NCBI GenBank assembly: GCA_022457155.1
Contig: JAJGOT010000049.1
Coordinates: 801,001 to 865,000 of the forward strand
Source: Cladopsammia gracilis
Lineage: Eukaryota; Cnidaria; Anthozoa; Scleractinia; Dendrophylliidae
Direction of reading: 5' to 3'
Length of the DNA: 64,000 nt
Shown in pieces: positions 28,216 to 37,022 of this stretch. Both the position numbers and the translations under genes were made by a program. The notes under the pieces were generated by a model, which saw only the letters and a program-made list of their open reading frames with translations, did no database searches and was not told the origin of the DNA. The first letter of the stretch is position 1. Every line of letters starts with the position of its first letter.

Positions 28216-28406
28216 AAAATTCAAAAATTCATTTTCAAATTCATTTTCAAATTCATTTTCAAAATCATTTTCCGGAGCAAATGTACGTGGAAAATCTGCC
28301 CAAATGAACTGAAAAAATCTGGGGCAAAATCAGACCTGTCACACGTGGCAAATCTGAAAAAATCAGGAAAAAGGTTCTGCCCAAATTCACTGAAAAATCA
28401 CAAAAA

Positions 28407-28435
28407 TATTTTTCAGAATCAGATTCTGAAAAATA
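28407..28435. other. Perfect 29-bp palindrome
   Basis: TATTTTTCAGAATC, central A, GATTCTGAAAAATA: 14-bp arms with a single-base centre. It lies 31 bp beyond the 3' end of the minus-strand gene that stops at 28466 and just after array 2. It could be a 3'-end hairpin or a protein-binding dyad. Confidence 0.6.
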
Positions 28436-28465
28436 ATTTGGAGTTTCCTCCAGATTTCAGCGAGA

Positions 28466-29089
28466 TCAAACTTCATCGTCCTCATTCTTGTCCTCAAACT
28501 CATCGAATTCCGAGGCAGCCTGCACTATTTCCTCCACCAAAACTTCGTCCACAATGCATGTGATTGCTTTCACATTTCCGCAGAAAAGATGTTTGATCGA
28601 AAAAACGACTTGCCCGCGGAGAGGACAGCCAATGAGTTCTTTTTGCTTCAAGATGGGTTTCTTTTTCCCATCCGCGCACAGTTCCCAAAATCTGCAGGAG
28701 AAATCCGTTGTGGGAATTTTGGAGGGATATATTTTTGCGTAAATCTTTTCCTGCTCGGATTTGTCAGTTTTCACGAGAATGAAATCTCCCTCCTGAAATC
28801 GAGCAAAAGACGGGGAAATCTCTTTGATTGCCTGCTTCTTTTTCATCGCAGCAGAGTTGAAATGTTTTTCCAGATTGTTGAAGAAACTAATGAACTCGCT
28901 CGGAATAGTGATGCCCATAGAAAACGATTCACCCTCATGAAGGAAAATCTTGAATTTGGTTTGGAGTTTCACTTTGAACCGTGAGTCCATGTGGAGGCAG
29001 GGGAGAAGGCAGAAATTAATTTTTCCAGAAGATTTCTTACAGGGGTCTCCGAGAGAGCAGTCGGGGATAAATATTTTCGCGGGATTCAT
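28466..29089 (-). CDS. Possible single-stranded DNA-binding-type protein, 207 aa
   Basis: No clear family. It starts at ATG 29089, with an alternative at Met34 (MDSRFKVKLQTKFKIFL). The middle is beta-rich with aromatic and basic residues (FARFQEGDFILVKTDKSEQE, FSCRFWELCADGKKK). A later segment (CPLRGQVVFSIKHLFCGNVK, AITCIVDEVLVE) precedes a strongly acidic C-terminal tail (EFDEFEDKNEDDEV). An OB-like beta domain with an acidic tail is the layout of many viral and phage SSBs, and protein-primed replicons usually encode one; the assignment is tentative. It is the last gene of a minus-strand set that starts at 29838. Confidence 0.55.
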   Translation of the reverse strand: MNPAKIFIPDCSLGDPCKKSSGKINFCLLPCLHMDSRFKVKLQTKFKIFLHEGESFSMGITIPSEFISFFNNLEKHFNSAAMKKKQAIKEISPSFARFQEGDFILVKTDKSEQEKIYAKIYPSKIPTTDFSCRFWELCADGKKKPILKQKELIGCPLRGQVVFSIKHLFCGNVKAITCIVDEVLVEEIVQAASEFDEFEDKNEDDEV

Positions 29090-29116
29090 TTTTTGGGAGG
29101 AGATAAAAAAAATGAA

Positions 29117-29302
29117 TTAAATCGCGAAAATCCATTTTTCCATGAACTTGCGATCCTCTTCCGATCGGACTGGGAGAAAACCAGTGGCCATGTCAACCGC
29201 TTTTTGGAAGTTTCTTTCTGCGTCACACGCTTTTTCCCAGTCCGTTTCCTCTTTGATTTTTTCAGCCTCTTTCGGAGGAGTGGATTTGTTTTCACCTGAC
29301 AT
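29117..29302 (-). CDS. Small hydrophilic protein, 61 aa
   Basis: ATG 29302 (MSGENKSTPPKEAEKIKEE) to the stop at 29117. Charged, helical, ends KFMEKWIFAI. No family. It lies 23 bp after the stop of the HTH-module gene and 27 bp before the start of the next gene on the same strand, with coding-like composition, so I accept it as a real small gene with moderate confidence. Confidence 0.5.
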   Translation of the reverse strand: MSGENKSTPPKEAEKIKEETDWEKACDAERNFQKAVDMATGFLPVRSEEDRKFMEKWIFAI

Positions 29303-29325
29303 TTTTTCTCCAATGAAGAAAAAAT

Positions 29326-29838
29326 TCAAAACGCATTTTGCAAATCCACAAAGGCGTCGTTCATCTCAGCCTGGCAGAGGTTATGATGTTTATAAAGCCC
29401 TTTTTTGGGGTGCGCGTGCATCGCCGTTTCCAATGCAGCTTTCTTTTTCATGAGATAGATGAATTCTTGCAATCTGGGAGAAACCCAAGTGACTTCGTGC
29501 GATTTTTCCCCTGAATCCAGAAAATGAGTTTTTTTCTTGCAGAGTTGATTGAAAAAAACTGTGCGTGATAACCCAAATCGTTCCCGAATTTCCTCTGCGG
29601 TGAAAAAATCTTCCCCATCAATCTGGATGAATGGTGTGTCTTCTTCCTCCTGAATCCAGAACACTTTTTGGTCGGTTCTTCTGGTATATTTAGTGTTGCC
29701 CGATTTGAGAACTCGCAAAATCGTTTTGGAGGGAAGCCCCTTTTTTTCGCTGGCTTCTTTGAATGTGAAAAAAGTTTGCTTTTCTTTTCCTTCCCCTCCG
29801 GGGTTCGCTTCGCTCACTTCCTGAATTGAAAACTTCAT
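29326..29838 (-). CDS. Protein with two NUMOD1/HTH-like modules, 170 aa
   Basis: ATG 29838. Module 1 (about residues 20-63) has FFTFKEASEKKGLPSKTILR and VLKSGNTKYTRRTDQKVFWI. Module 2 (about 70-118) has FFTAEEIRERFGLSRTVFFN and KKKTHFLDSGEKSHEVTWV. Both match the pattern of the three modules in the protein at 25379-26905, so the two proteins are likely distant paralogues. The N-terminus includes a GCGAAGCG-encoded SEAN stretch. It is divergent from the DNA polymerase gene across a 37-bp gap and could regulate it. Function inferred only. Confidence 0.6.
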   Translation of the reverse strand: MKFSIQEVSEANPGGEGKEKQTFFTFKEASEKKGLPSKTILRVLKSGNTKYTRRTDQKVFWIQEEEDTPFIQIDGEDFFTAEEIRERFGLSRTVFFNQLCKKKTHFLDSGEKSHEVTWVSPRLQEFIYLMKKKAALETAMHAHPKKGLYKHHNLCQAEMNDAFVDLQNAF

Positions 29839-29875
29839 TTTAAATGGGGAAAAAAGATTTTTTTTTCCATTAAAA

Positions 29876-32800
29876 ATGTCTTTAGCTGCATGGCAATCAT
29901 TTGCGCGATCGACAAATTTGCGAGGTTGGTCGCGATTGAAGAAAAATGACTTAATGAAATTTTTAGTTGAAAATCTTTGGGGAGGAGGATTAGATCAGCC
30001 CAAAATGAACAAAGCAACTCGTTTGAGAACTCGAAAAAGACGAAAAGCCAACCCTCTAGATGCGAAAATGAAAAAATTGATGTGCCTATTTTGATTCCGG
30101 AAAGAAGAATTTTTCCTTCCAGAGCCATTCCCAGAGTGATTGAAGAAAACACAGGAACGGTTTCGGATTGGCTGAATTGGTTGGAAAATGTGGATGATGT
30201 TGATATTCGGAGAAGAGCCAATCCCGCGGTGGAAAGATTGAAAAAGCAAATCGCTGAATTGTGGAAGCAAAGGTTGGTCGTGGAAGAAGGAAAATCCGCT
30301 TTGAAAGGATTCGCGAAACAATTTATAATTCAAGGAGATGATTCCCCAACTCCCCAATATTTTTTCCGGAAAGCAAGATGGCATATTCTCAGACTCCTGC
30401 GAGAAAATCCACAAACAAAAGTGAAATGCGTTCTGAATGTAGAAATGTCCCAAACCAGTTTGGCTTCTGGAGAGGAAATAATTGATGACCCATTTTTCCA
30501 TTCCCGGCAGAAAAAGAATCTGGGAAACAACCCGGAGATTGTGGATGAAATGGAAAGAGAAATAATTGAAAATTTGGAAAACTTCAATCGCAGGGGAAGT
30601 AATTGGATGTTTGAAAGAGTTTTGCGTTTGGAAATTCATTTTGTGCGCTGGAACCCACTGCGAGGGTCTTCTTGGATTGCTTTGCCCCCAGACTTGGAGA
30701 ACAAGAAAGCCGTGATCAACATGAAAAATGAAGATAACATGTGCTTCAAATGGTGCTTGGGCAGAGCCGCAAATATGGTTGAAGTCCACCCAGAAAGAAT
30801 CACACCGGATTTGCGAAAACAAGCGGAAGACATGAATTGGGATGGTTGCGAATTCCCCATGGCCGTGGACAAAATCAAGTTTTTTGAAGCAAGAAATCCG
30901 ACAATTTCAGTGAATGTTTTTGGCTGGAATGGATCTGTTTTTCCCCTGAGGATTACCGAGGAAGAAAAGGCATTTCACGTGGATTTGATTCTGCTGACAG
31001 AGGAATTCAAAACGCACTATTGCCTGGTGAAGAATTTCTCTCGCCTGGCATCCTCTCAAGTTTCACGCCATGGGCATGAAAGATTTTTCTGCAAAAGATG
31101 CCTCAATTCATTTCCCAGCGTGGAAAGTTTGAAGAAACATAAAGCCATTTGCGAAGACTTTGAGGCGGCAAGGATTGAAGTTCTAGGAGGCGAATGCTCT
31201 TTCCAAAACTATGGGAAAATGCTGCATGTGCCTGTGGTGGGTTATGCGGATTTTGAATCTATTCTGAAACCTTTGGGGAACACTCAAAAAACTCACGAGC
31301 ATATTCCCTGTGGATTTGCATTTCATCTCGTTTCCCCATTTTTGCAAATGGAACCCGTGTTGAAAAGAGCAAAAGATGAAAACGAAGAACTCCCCAAAGA
31401 TTTCATTCGGGAATTGATTTCCCATGTGAGGCAAGCTCACCTGAGTTTGCCGAAAAAGGAAATGTCCCCCATGACCAGCCAAGAATGGAAATCATTTCGA
31501 GAAGCCACGGTATGCTGGTTGTGCCGAGAAGAATTCGGAGAAGAAGACCTGTCCAAAGTCAGAGATCACTGCCATTTCTCCGGAAAATTCAGGGGAGCAG
31601 CGCACAGATCTTGCAACCTCAAGTTTCAAAGGCCAAAATTCACCCCTGTGTTTTTCCACAATCTCCAAAATTACGACGCGCATCTTTTTGTGCGAGCTTT
31701 GGGAACAATGGATGAAGTTTTGAGCGTGACATGCATCCCCAACAACGAGGAGAAATATATTTTCTTCTCCCTAAAGTTTGAGTTGAAAAAAGAACGAAGA
31801 GAGGTAGAAGAGGGGAAATGGAGAGAATTTTCCGTGAAACATGAAATTCGATTTCTGGATTCCTTCAAATTCACGCTGATGGGATTGGAATCGCTGGTGA
31901 AGAATCTCCCCAAAGAAGAACTGAAAGAAACCGTCAGATTTTTTGGAGAACGCAGCGAGTTGATGCGCCGAAAAGGAGTTTATCCCTATGAATTCATGGA
32001 TGGGTTTGATAAGTTTGAGAAAAAACTACCAAAGAAAGCCGCTTTTTTCTCCCGATTAAATCAGGAGAAAGTGAAGAAAAAAGATTTTCAACACGCCCAG
32101 AAAGTCTGGAAAGAATTTGAAGTGAAAAACATGGGAGAATATCACGATCTTTATTTGAAAACAGATGTGTTGCTGCTTGCCGATGTCATGGAAAGTTTCA
32201 GAAAACTTTGCGAAGAAAACTATGAACTGGATCCAGCTCACTTCTTCACTGCCCCCGGAATGGCTTGGGACGCAATGTTGAAAATGACCGGAGTGAAATT
32301 GGAACTTCTGGAAGATGTGGATCAGTTGTTAATGATTGAAAAAGGAATCAGAGGGGGAAACGCAAATGCATTCAAGCGATTTGCGAAAGCAAACAATAAA
32401 TATTTGAAGGATTTCAACCCCGATGAAGCTTGTTGTTTTCTGGTTTATTTGGATGCAAACAACCTTTATGGGTGGGCAATGTCACAGCCTCTTCCAGTTG
32501 GAGAATTCCAATGGATGAGCGAGGAAGATTTGCAAAACTGGGAAAACTTTGTGAATGCTGAAGGTCAAGGTTGTATTCTTGAAGTTGATCTCATTTATCC
32601 CAAAGAACTGCATGACGACCATAATGATTTTCCCCTGGCTCCAGAAAGTTTGAAACTGGGTGGAGTGGAAAAGTTGACGCAAAATCTGAGGGACAAAGAA
32701 GGCATGGTTTTGCATGGAAAAAACCTGCAACTCTATCTTTCCCTGGGAATGAAACTGAAAGCCATCAAGCGAGGAATTTCATTCAAAGAGGAACCTTTCA

Positions 32801-33714
32801 TGAAATGTTACATTGGCAAAAACACAGCCCTGAGAGCAAAGGCAAAAAATGCATTTGAAAAAGAGTTCTTCAAACTGATGAACAACTCCGTGTTTGGGAA
32901 AACCATGGAAAACTTGAGAAAACGAGTTTCGATTGAACTGGTGAAAGATGTTGAAAGGGCAGAAAAGTTGATTAACAAGCCCAACTTCGCAGACGTGAAG
33001 ATTTTTGATGAATTTCTGATTGCGGTCAAGATGAGGAAAACGCGAGTGGTCATGAACAAACCCATCTTCGCTGGGATGTCAATCTTGGATCTCTCCAAAA
33101 CTTTGATGTATGATTTCCATTATGGGTATGCGAAGAAAAAGTGGGAAAATTGTTCTGTTCTGTATACCGACACAGATTCTTTGGCGTTGGAGATTGAAAC
33201 GGCAGATTTCTTTGCTGATATTGTCGCAGATGTACCAAAGTGGTTTGACACAAATGATTTCCCAGAAAATCACCCAGCTGTTCTGAATGGATTGCCAATT
33301 GTGAAAGAAAACAAGAAAAAGATTGGGCTGATGAAAGATGAATGCGGGGGTGCCATTCTGACAGAATTTGTCGCCCTGAGGCCGAAACTGTATTCTCTCC
33401 TGATTGAGAAGAATGCAAAAACCACAGGGGAACAAAAGGCAAAAGGAGTGAAAAAATGCATGATCAAAAAGAGTTTGAGGCATGCAAACTTCATGAAATG
33501 TTTGAGGACAAAAGAAAAGCAACTCAGGAGGCAAAGTATCTTCCGCAGCAGGGGGCACCATTTGTTCACGGAAAACATGACCAAAATTGCGATGAGTGCG
33601 GAAGATGACAAAAGAGTGATTCTGGGAAATGGAATTGACACGCTGGCTTTAGGGCATTGGAGACTGGGAGAAATATTCTCCCCAAATGGGCGTGAAGTTT
33701 TGGAAAGTGCCTAA
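29876..33714 (+). CDS. POLB: Protein-primed family B DNA polymerase (N-terminal frameshift)
   Basis: Replicates the linear element from its ends with a protein primer. ATG 29876 opens a SAP-like helix-extended-helix (FARSTNLRGWSRLKKNDLMK). A -1 shift at the A6 run 30071-30076 is needed to enter the 1,200-codon main frame. In that frame: a zinc-finger-like CKRCLNSFPSVESLKKHKAI; exonuclease motif I GYADFESIL; an endonuclease VII-like CWLCREEF...RDHCHFSG...HRSCNLKF; Exo II FFHNLQNYDAHLF; Exo III YHDLYLKTDVLLLADV; polymerase motif A YLDANNLYGWAM; motif B KLMNNSVFGKTMENL; motif C VLYTDTDSLAL. All catalytic Asp residues are present and the main frame is intact to TAA at 33712-33714. Without the shift, translation could start at ATG 29977 and lose the SAP-like part. 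Confidence 0.93.
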
Positions 33715-33750
33715 TTTCAAATTATTTTTTTGTGTTCATTTTTAGCAGTC
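33711..33750. repeat. Inner extension of right terminal inverted repeat
   Basis: Reverse complement of 13999-14038 with a few differences (for example GAACAC versus GAGCAC, and seven versus eight A). It begins within the polymerase stop codon, so the gene abuts the terminal repeat. Confidence 0.85.
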
Positions 33751-34027
33751 AGTAGTTGATATTAGCCACTTTTGAGACAGTCCAAATTTCTCCCAGTTTA
33801 AGCAGTTCACAAGAATTCTAAAAAATCCTGAAAAATTCGTCGAGTTCCGCCATTTTTCACACAATTGATAATTTCTTCAAATCTGCTCAATCTATCAGAA
33901 TTGTGATGATTCTGCTGAATTTAGCTGGTGAAAAATTCTTTGTTAATTGCCTAAATCAGCAGGAAATGAATTGTGTGAAAACTGGGAGAAATTTGGACTG
34001 TCTCAAAAGTGGCTAATATCAACTACT
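33751..34027. repeat. Right terminal 277-bp hairpin-like unit
   Basis: Identical base for base, by eye, to 13722-13998 and in the same orientation. The outer 49 bp (33979-34027) are the perfect inverted repeat of the inner 49 bp (33751-33799). In an ordinary inverted terminal repeat the central 179 bp would be reversed relative to the left end; here they are not. Confidence 0.95.
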
Positions 34028-34033
34028 ATTGTG
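34028..34033. repeat. Polinton target-site duplication, right
   Basis: attgtg, identical to 13716-13721. Confidence 0.95.
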
Positions 34034-34034
34034 C

Positions 34035-34040
34035 AATAAA
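34035..34040 (+). promoter_or_regulatory. AATAAA, probable poly(A) signal of the Tc1-like transposase
   Basis: Removing the Polinton and one target duplication places this hexamer about 45 bp after the transposase stop at 13680. The element therefore separated an ORF from its 3'-end signal. Confidence 0.5.
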
Positions 34041-34585
34041 GTTTACTTTGAAACCGTAATTATAATCTTGCGTAATGTCTGTACACGGAGCCCACATACA
34101 GGTGAACTGATGTAACACAACACATTTCTCCCCTCTAAAATTGCGTCTCTCCTTCGCTAAAAAGTACTTATCGTGTATTTCTATACGCCTATTAACAAAA
34201 TACAATGTGAAAATAACGAAAATGGAGAAGCATATGGAAACTAAAACAGCGATGTGTGAATATCATCATTTCTCCATGCATAACATATAAAAACCTGCTT
34301 TATAAATATTTCAACTTAACTCTCGATTTAGACGGAGAATTGTTCATTTTATAACACGACGTTTTCTGGCATTGATTATTCAGCTCTGAACAAAGCAAAA
34401 TGTCGACTTTCATTACATTTCAACCGGTTTTAAGTTAAAGGAAGCCGTTTTTCGAACCAAAATATGGACTTTTCTTAGGGAGAAATGTAATGGAGTCGGC
34501 ATGGAGCACTGTCAACTGTAGAGGACGTGCGTGACATTGTTTGTTTAAACGTGTTGACATCGCTTTGTATATGACCTTAATTGCT
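34041..34585. other. Non-coding flank between the Tc1 remnant and the Rep gene
   Basis: AT-rich. Probably the 3' part of the Tc1-like element and the downstream flank of the Rep gene; no clear terminal repeat was found. Confidence 0.35.
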
Positions 34586-35908
34586 TTATTTATAGTCCAA
34601 AATCAGTTTCGCAAAGCATCTTTTGCACGGGCTCAAACGAATTTGTGCATTTTCTGGAATCTGTTTCCAGAAATGGTAGTATTTCCAACGCACATGCATC
34701 ATTTCCGTGTTTGCGTGATCATTTGAACCGCCTTTAATCATCACCAATGGGGCATCCGCTGTCGCAAAAAACGGTGTATCTTTGCTAAATTCAATATCTT
34801 TTTTACAAAAATTCTTGGGCGCTGGAAGGTGGACAATGTCCCCTTCTAATAGCTGCAGTAAATCTGCCCAAGCGATTATTGAAGCGTTCCATCGGAAATC
34901 GTTCAACATGATCACTTCAGCCTGTTCGGCCCCGAGCCAAGCAAAAGTTCCCGTGGCGGGATTACAGAAGGTCTCATAAATCTCTTTCAGGGGGGAAAGA
35001 ATGAAAGTTTTTCCTGCATTAGCTGGGCCATGCACATAAATGTTCTGGTACTTTGCTCTTCCAAGTTTTAGTGCAGTGTAAATAGATGCTGCAAATGAAG
35101 ATAACAATATTCCGTTCTTTTCTATCAAACTGATTGCGCACTCCAACCATCGCCCATTACAATCCGTCACACATGAACTTTGGTATGCTTCATTCAGCAA
35201 CTCCATGCGAGTTTTCTTGGATCTTGCGAGTTTCTCTTCTGCTTCCTCGAATTCCTTCGCCATTTCTATTGCCTCCTCGACAACTTTCACACCTCTATTT
35301 GCAACAAATTCAGCCAGATTACTCTTCCCTAACTGATTTTGTTCGACAGCAAAAGCTACTAATTCTAAACGGGACTTGATGCCGCGTGACTGTATAAGTT
35401 GAGTTACATCATAAACAGACAAACGCTTGCATGGCCTCTTCTTTCTTGCTCCTGATTCCCGCTGTTTCGCCTTTCTCTTTCTTTCTGCGATAGCTCTATT
35501 TGTTTTTGGTTCTGACAGATCAGGGTGATTTTGCGACAAGGCCACATCCGTGTCTTCTTTGACGGTGTACCTGTAAGCGCCATAATAGGTGCTATGTACA
35601 CCACTGAAGTTGACCTGGATGTTATACTGATTATCGAGAAAGGTACGCACGTTTAACCACCTTGTTTTAGTCGAAAGTTTCACAGCCATGTGATAATGAC
35701 TTGGATTTGCACTCTCATGCTCATCGTTATGTGCCTCCAAAGAAACAACCCAATGTAATACCTTTGCCTGTGTTGTTGTTTCAAAAGCGTTCACTACGGC
35801 ACTCGCAAAGCTTTCTCTCGTAGGGAAAATAGACAGGTTTGCTCTACTGTAAGTTAACAAGTACACCTGTCTTTGTTGCCGACTTCCTAGACTCTCCATC
35901 GAACTCAT
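34586..35908 (-). CDS. HUH endonuclease / SF3 helicase Rep protein, 440 aa
   Basis: A rolling-circle-type replication initiator, intact from ATG 35908. HUH domain: motif I YLLTYSRANL, motif II HYHMAVKL (His71 and His73), motif III YRYTVKED with the YxxK nucleophile Tyr114...Lys117. A long basic and helical linker follows (RKRKAKQRESGARKKRP). The SF3 helicase has Walker A VHGPANAGKT (about 294-301), Walker B AEVIMLNDF, and motif C FFATADAP. The C-terminus has a CKRCF pair. Motif order is that of CRESS-DNA virus Reps and, more loosely, parvovirus NS1, but 440 aa and the linker are longer than a typical CRESS Rep. No capsid gene, and no origin or terminal repeats, could be recognised. It may be an endogenised viral gene or the transposase of an HUH mobile element. 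Antisense, in the host intron. Confidence 0.88.
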   Translation of the reverse strand: MSSMESLGSRQQRQVYLLTYSRANLSIFPTRESFASAVVNAFETTTQAKVLHWVVSLEAHNDEHESANPSHYHMAVKLSTKTRWLNVRTFLDNQYNIQVNFSGVHSTYYGAYRYTVKEDTDVALSQNHPDLSEPKTNRAIAERKRKAKQRESGARKKRPCKRLSVYDVTQLIQSRGIKSRLELVAFAVEQNQLGKSNLAEFVANRGVKVVEEAIEMAKEFEEAEEKLARSKKTRMELLNEAYQSSCVTDCNGRWLECAISLIEKNGILLSSFAASIYTALKLGRAKYQNIYVHGPANAGKTFILSPLKEIYETFCNPATGTFAWLGAEQAEVIMLNDFRWNASIIAWADLLQLLEGDIVHLPAPKNFCKKDIEFSKDTPFFATADAPLVMIKGGSNDHANTEMMHVRWKYYHFWKQIPENAQIRLSPCKRCFAKLILDYK

Positions 35909-35983
35909 TCTATATTTGAAGTATTCAGCGGCTAATTCGCTACATTCGCACTGTAATGAACTCGAAATGTAATTAGCGCACAA

Positions 35984-37022
35984 ACATCATACAACTGTAA
36001 ATTGAGCAACTACGGACATCAATTATTGCCAAATTTGGCTTTTCAACACACCACATCGCTCTAAAATAAAAATCTATATTCCCACCACAGACATAATTTT
36101 GCCTTCATAAAACGTCGTTGCCAGTTCTCATAAAAAAGAATTTAAAATCCTAACATACAAAAAAAAAACTTAAAACCACACTAATTCTTTAACGTATTTC
36201 AAGTTATACATTTCAGACATCACCACAAGAAAGAAACTATTCCAATTCGTTATTGGTCTTGATGGTTGATGCGAGCGCATGATCTCAGACAGTTAGATGC
36301 TTGGCGGTGGGATCTGATTGTAAAGATTTGTAATGTAATGGATTGTTAAGCTGACCAAGCATTTTACTTTCATATTCTACGGAATATAATCAAAACAAAG
36401 CGGGAACCCTTATCCTGTATTCTAATAGTTACGTCGGAATTCTTAAGTTTCCTAAGCGCAGAACGCTCCCCTTTAGATAAATTGTCACGAACACTTCTAG
36501 TGTTGCGTGGATTAAGAACATCTTTTCTAACATTTTATAAAAAAAAAAGTTCAAGTTCCGGGAATTTAGAAACTGGTGGTTTCCAGCCTTTTTTACCTGG
36601 TATTGGTGGCAAGTGGCTACGGCCCTCTGTGTTGACAACTGGCTCCCCTAGCTCCTTTTCCATAAAGAAGACGGCAGTTCTAAGTCTAGCTTCAAAGGAT
36701 TCTAAATCATCATGGACCTCTTGCCAATTGATATCTTCTGGTGCAGGACAAAAGGATGGCCCTTGTTATTTCAGAAATCGCTGTGAATCGCCTTCCGAAC
36801 GAGAATAGGTTGGTGATCCAAAGATTATGAGGCAATTAGTTGTCCATATCTCCCTTCCCACACTAATTTGTAAATTAATTTCCAAGGGGAGTGGACTGTG
36901 AATCGCTGAACGACTGGGTAAAGTGACGCGATCCTAATTGCAGAATTTGTGTAAAAACGTCTCCCAAGAGCTTTCCACTATGAAGCCACAAATGTGTTGT
37001 TTGTGTTTGTGTAAGTGTGGTT
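35984..37022. other. Non-coding upstream flank of the Rep gene
   Basis: AT-rich. It contains the perfect 12-bp palindrome GCCAAATTTGGC at about 36030. Short ORFs here lack coding character. Confidence 0.35.

Larger units (their letters stand above)
27169..28465. other. Long intergenic region of the Polinton
   Basis: No convincing gene. It contains a TATAAAA-like sequence at about 27300, a T-rich tandem array (27850-28215) and a perfect palindrome (28407-28435). It is the largest non-coding part of an otherwise compact element, so it may hold replication, packaging or transcription signals. Confidence 0.5.
13722..34027. mobile_element. Complete Polinton/Maverick (adintovirus-like) element, 20,306 bp
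   Basis: It is delimited by a 6-bp target duplication, AG...CT ends and terminal repeats of about 317 bp. It encodes the full diagnostic set: retroviral-type integrase with chromodomain, protein-primed DNA polymerase B, FtsK/HerA-type packaging ATPase, adenain-like protease, double-jelly-roll major capsid protein and penton-like minor capsid protein. It also has a VLTF3-like factor, a PLA2-like protein, a fibre-like protein and several unrecognised genes. Gene packing is tight and there are no visible introns. Five genes carry a -1 frameshift, so the copy is either slightly decayed, mis-sequenced at homopolymers or uses frameshifting. It sits inside a Tc1-like element in an intron of the host TSP1 gene. 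Confidence 0.97.

Noticed and set aside
27641..28307. Phe/Lys/Asn-rich plus-strand ORFs
   Set aside because: Products of T-rich tandem array 2; no conserved motif or plausible start context.
29995..30822. 275-aa minus-strand ORF opposite the polymerase
   Set aside because: Shadow frame of the strongly supported polymerase gene.
36482..36808. 108-aa ORF near the Rep gene
   Set aside because: Low-complexity Ser-rich translation without any conserved feature.
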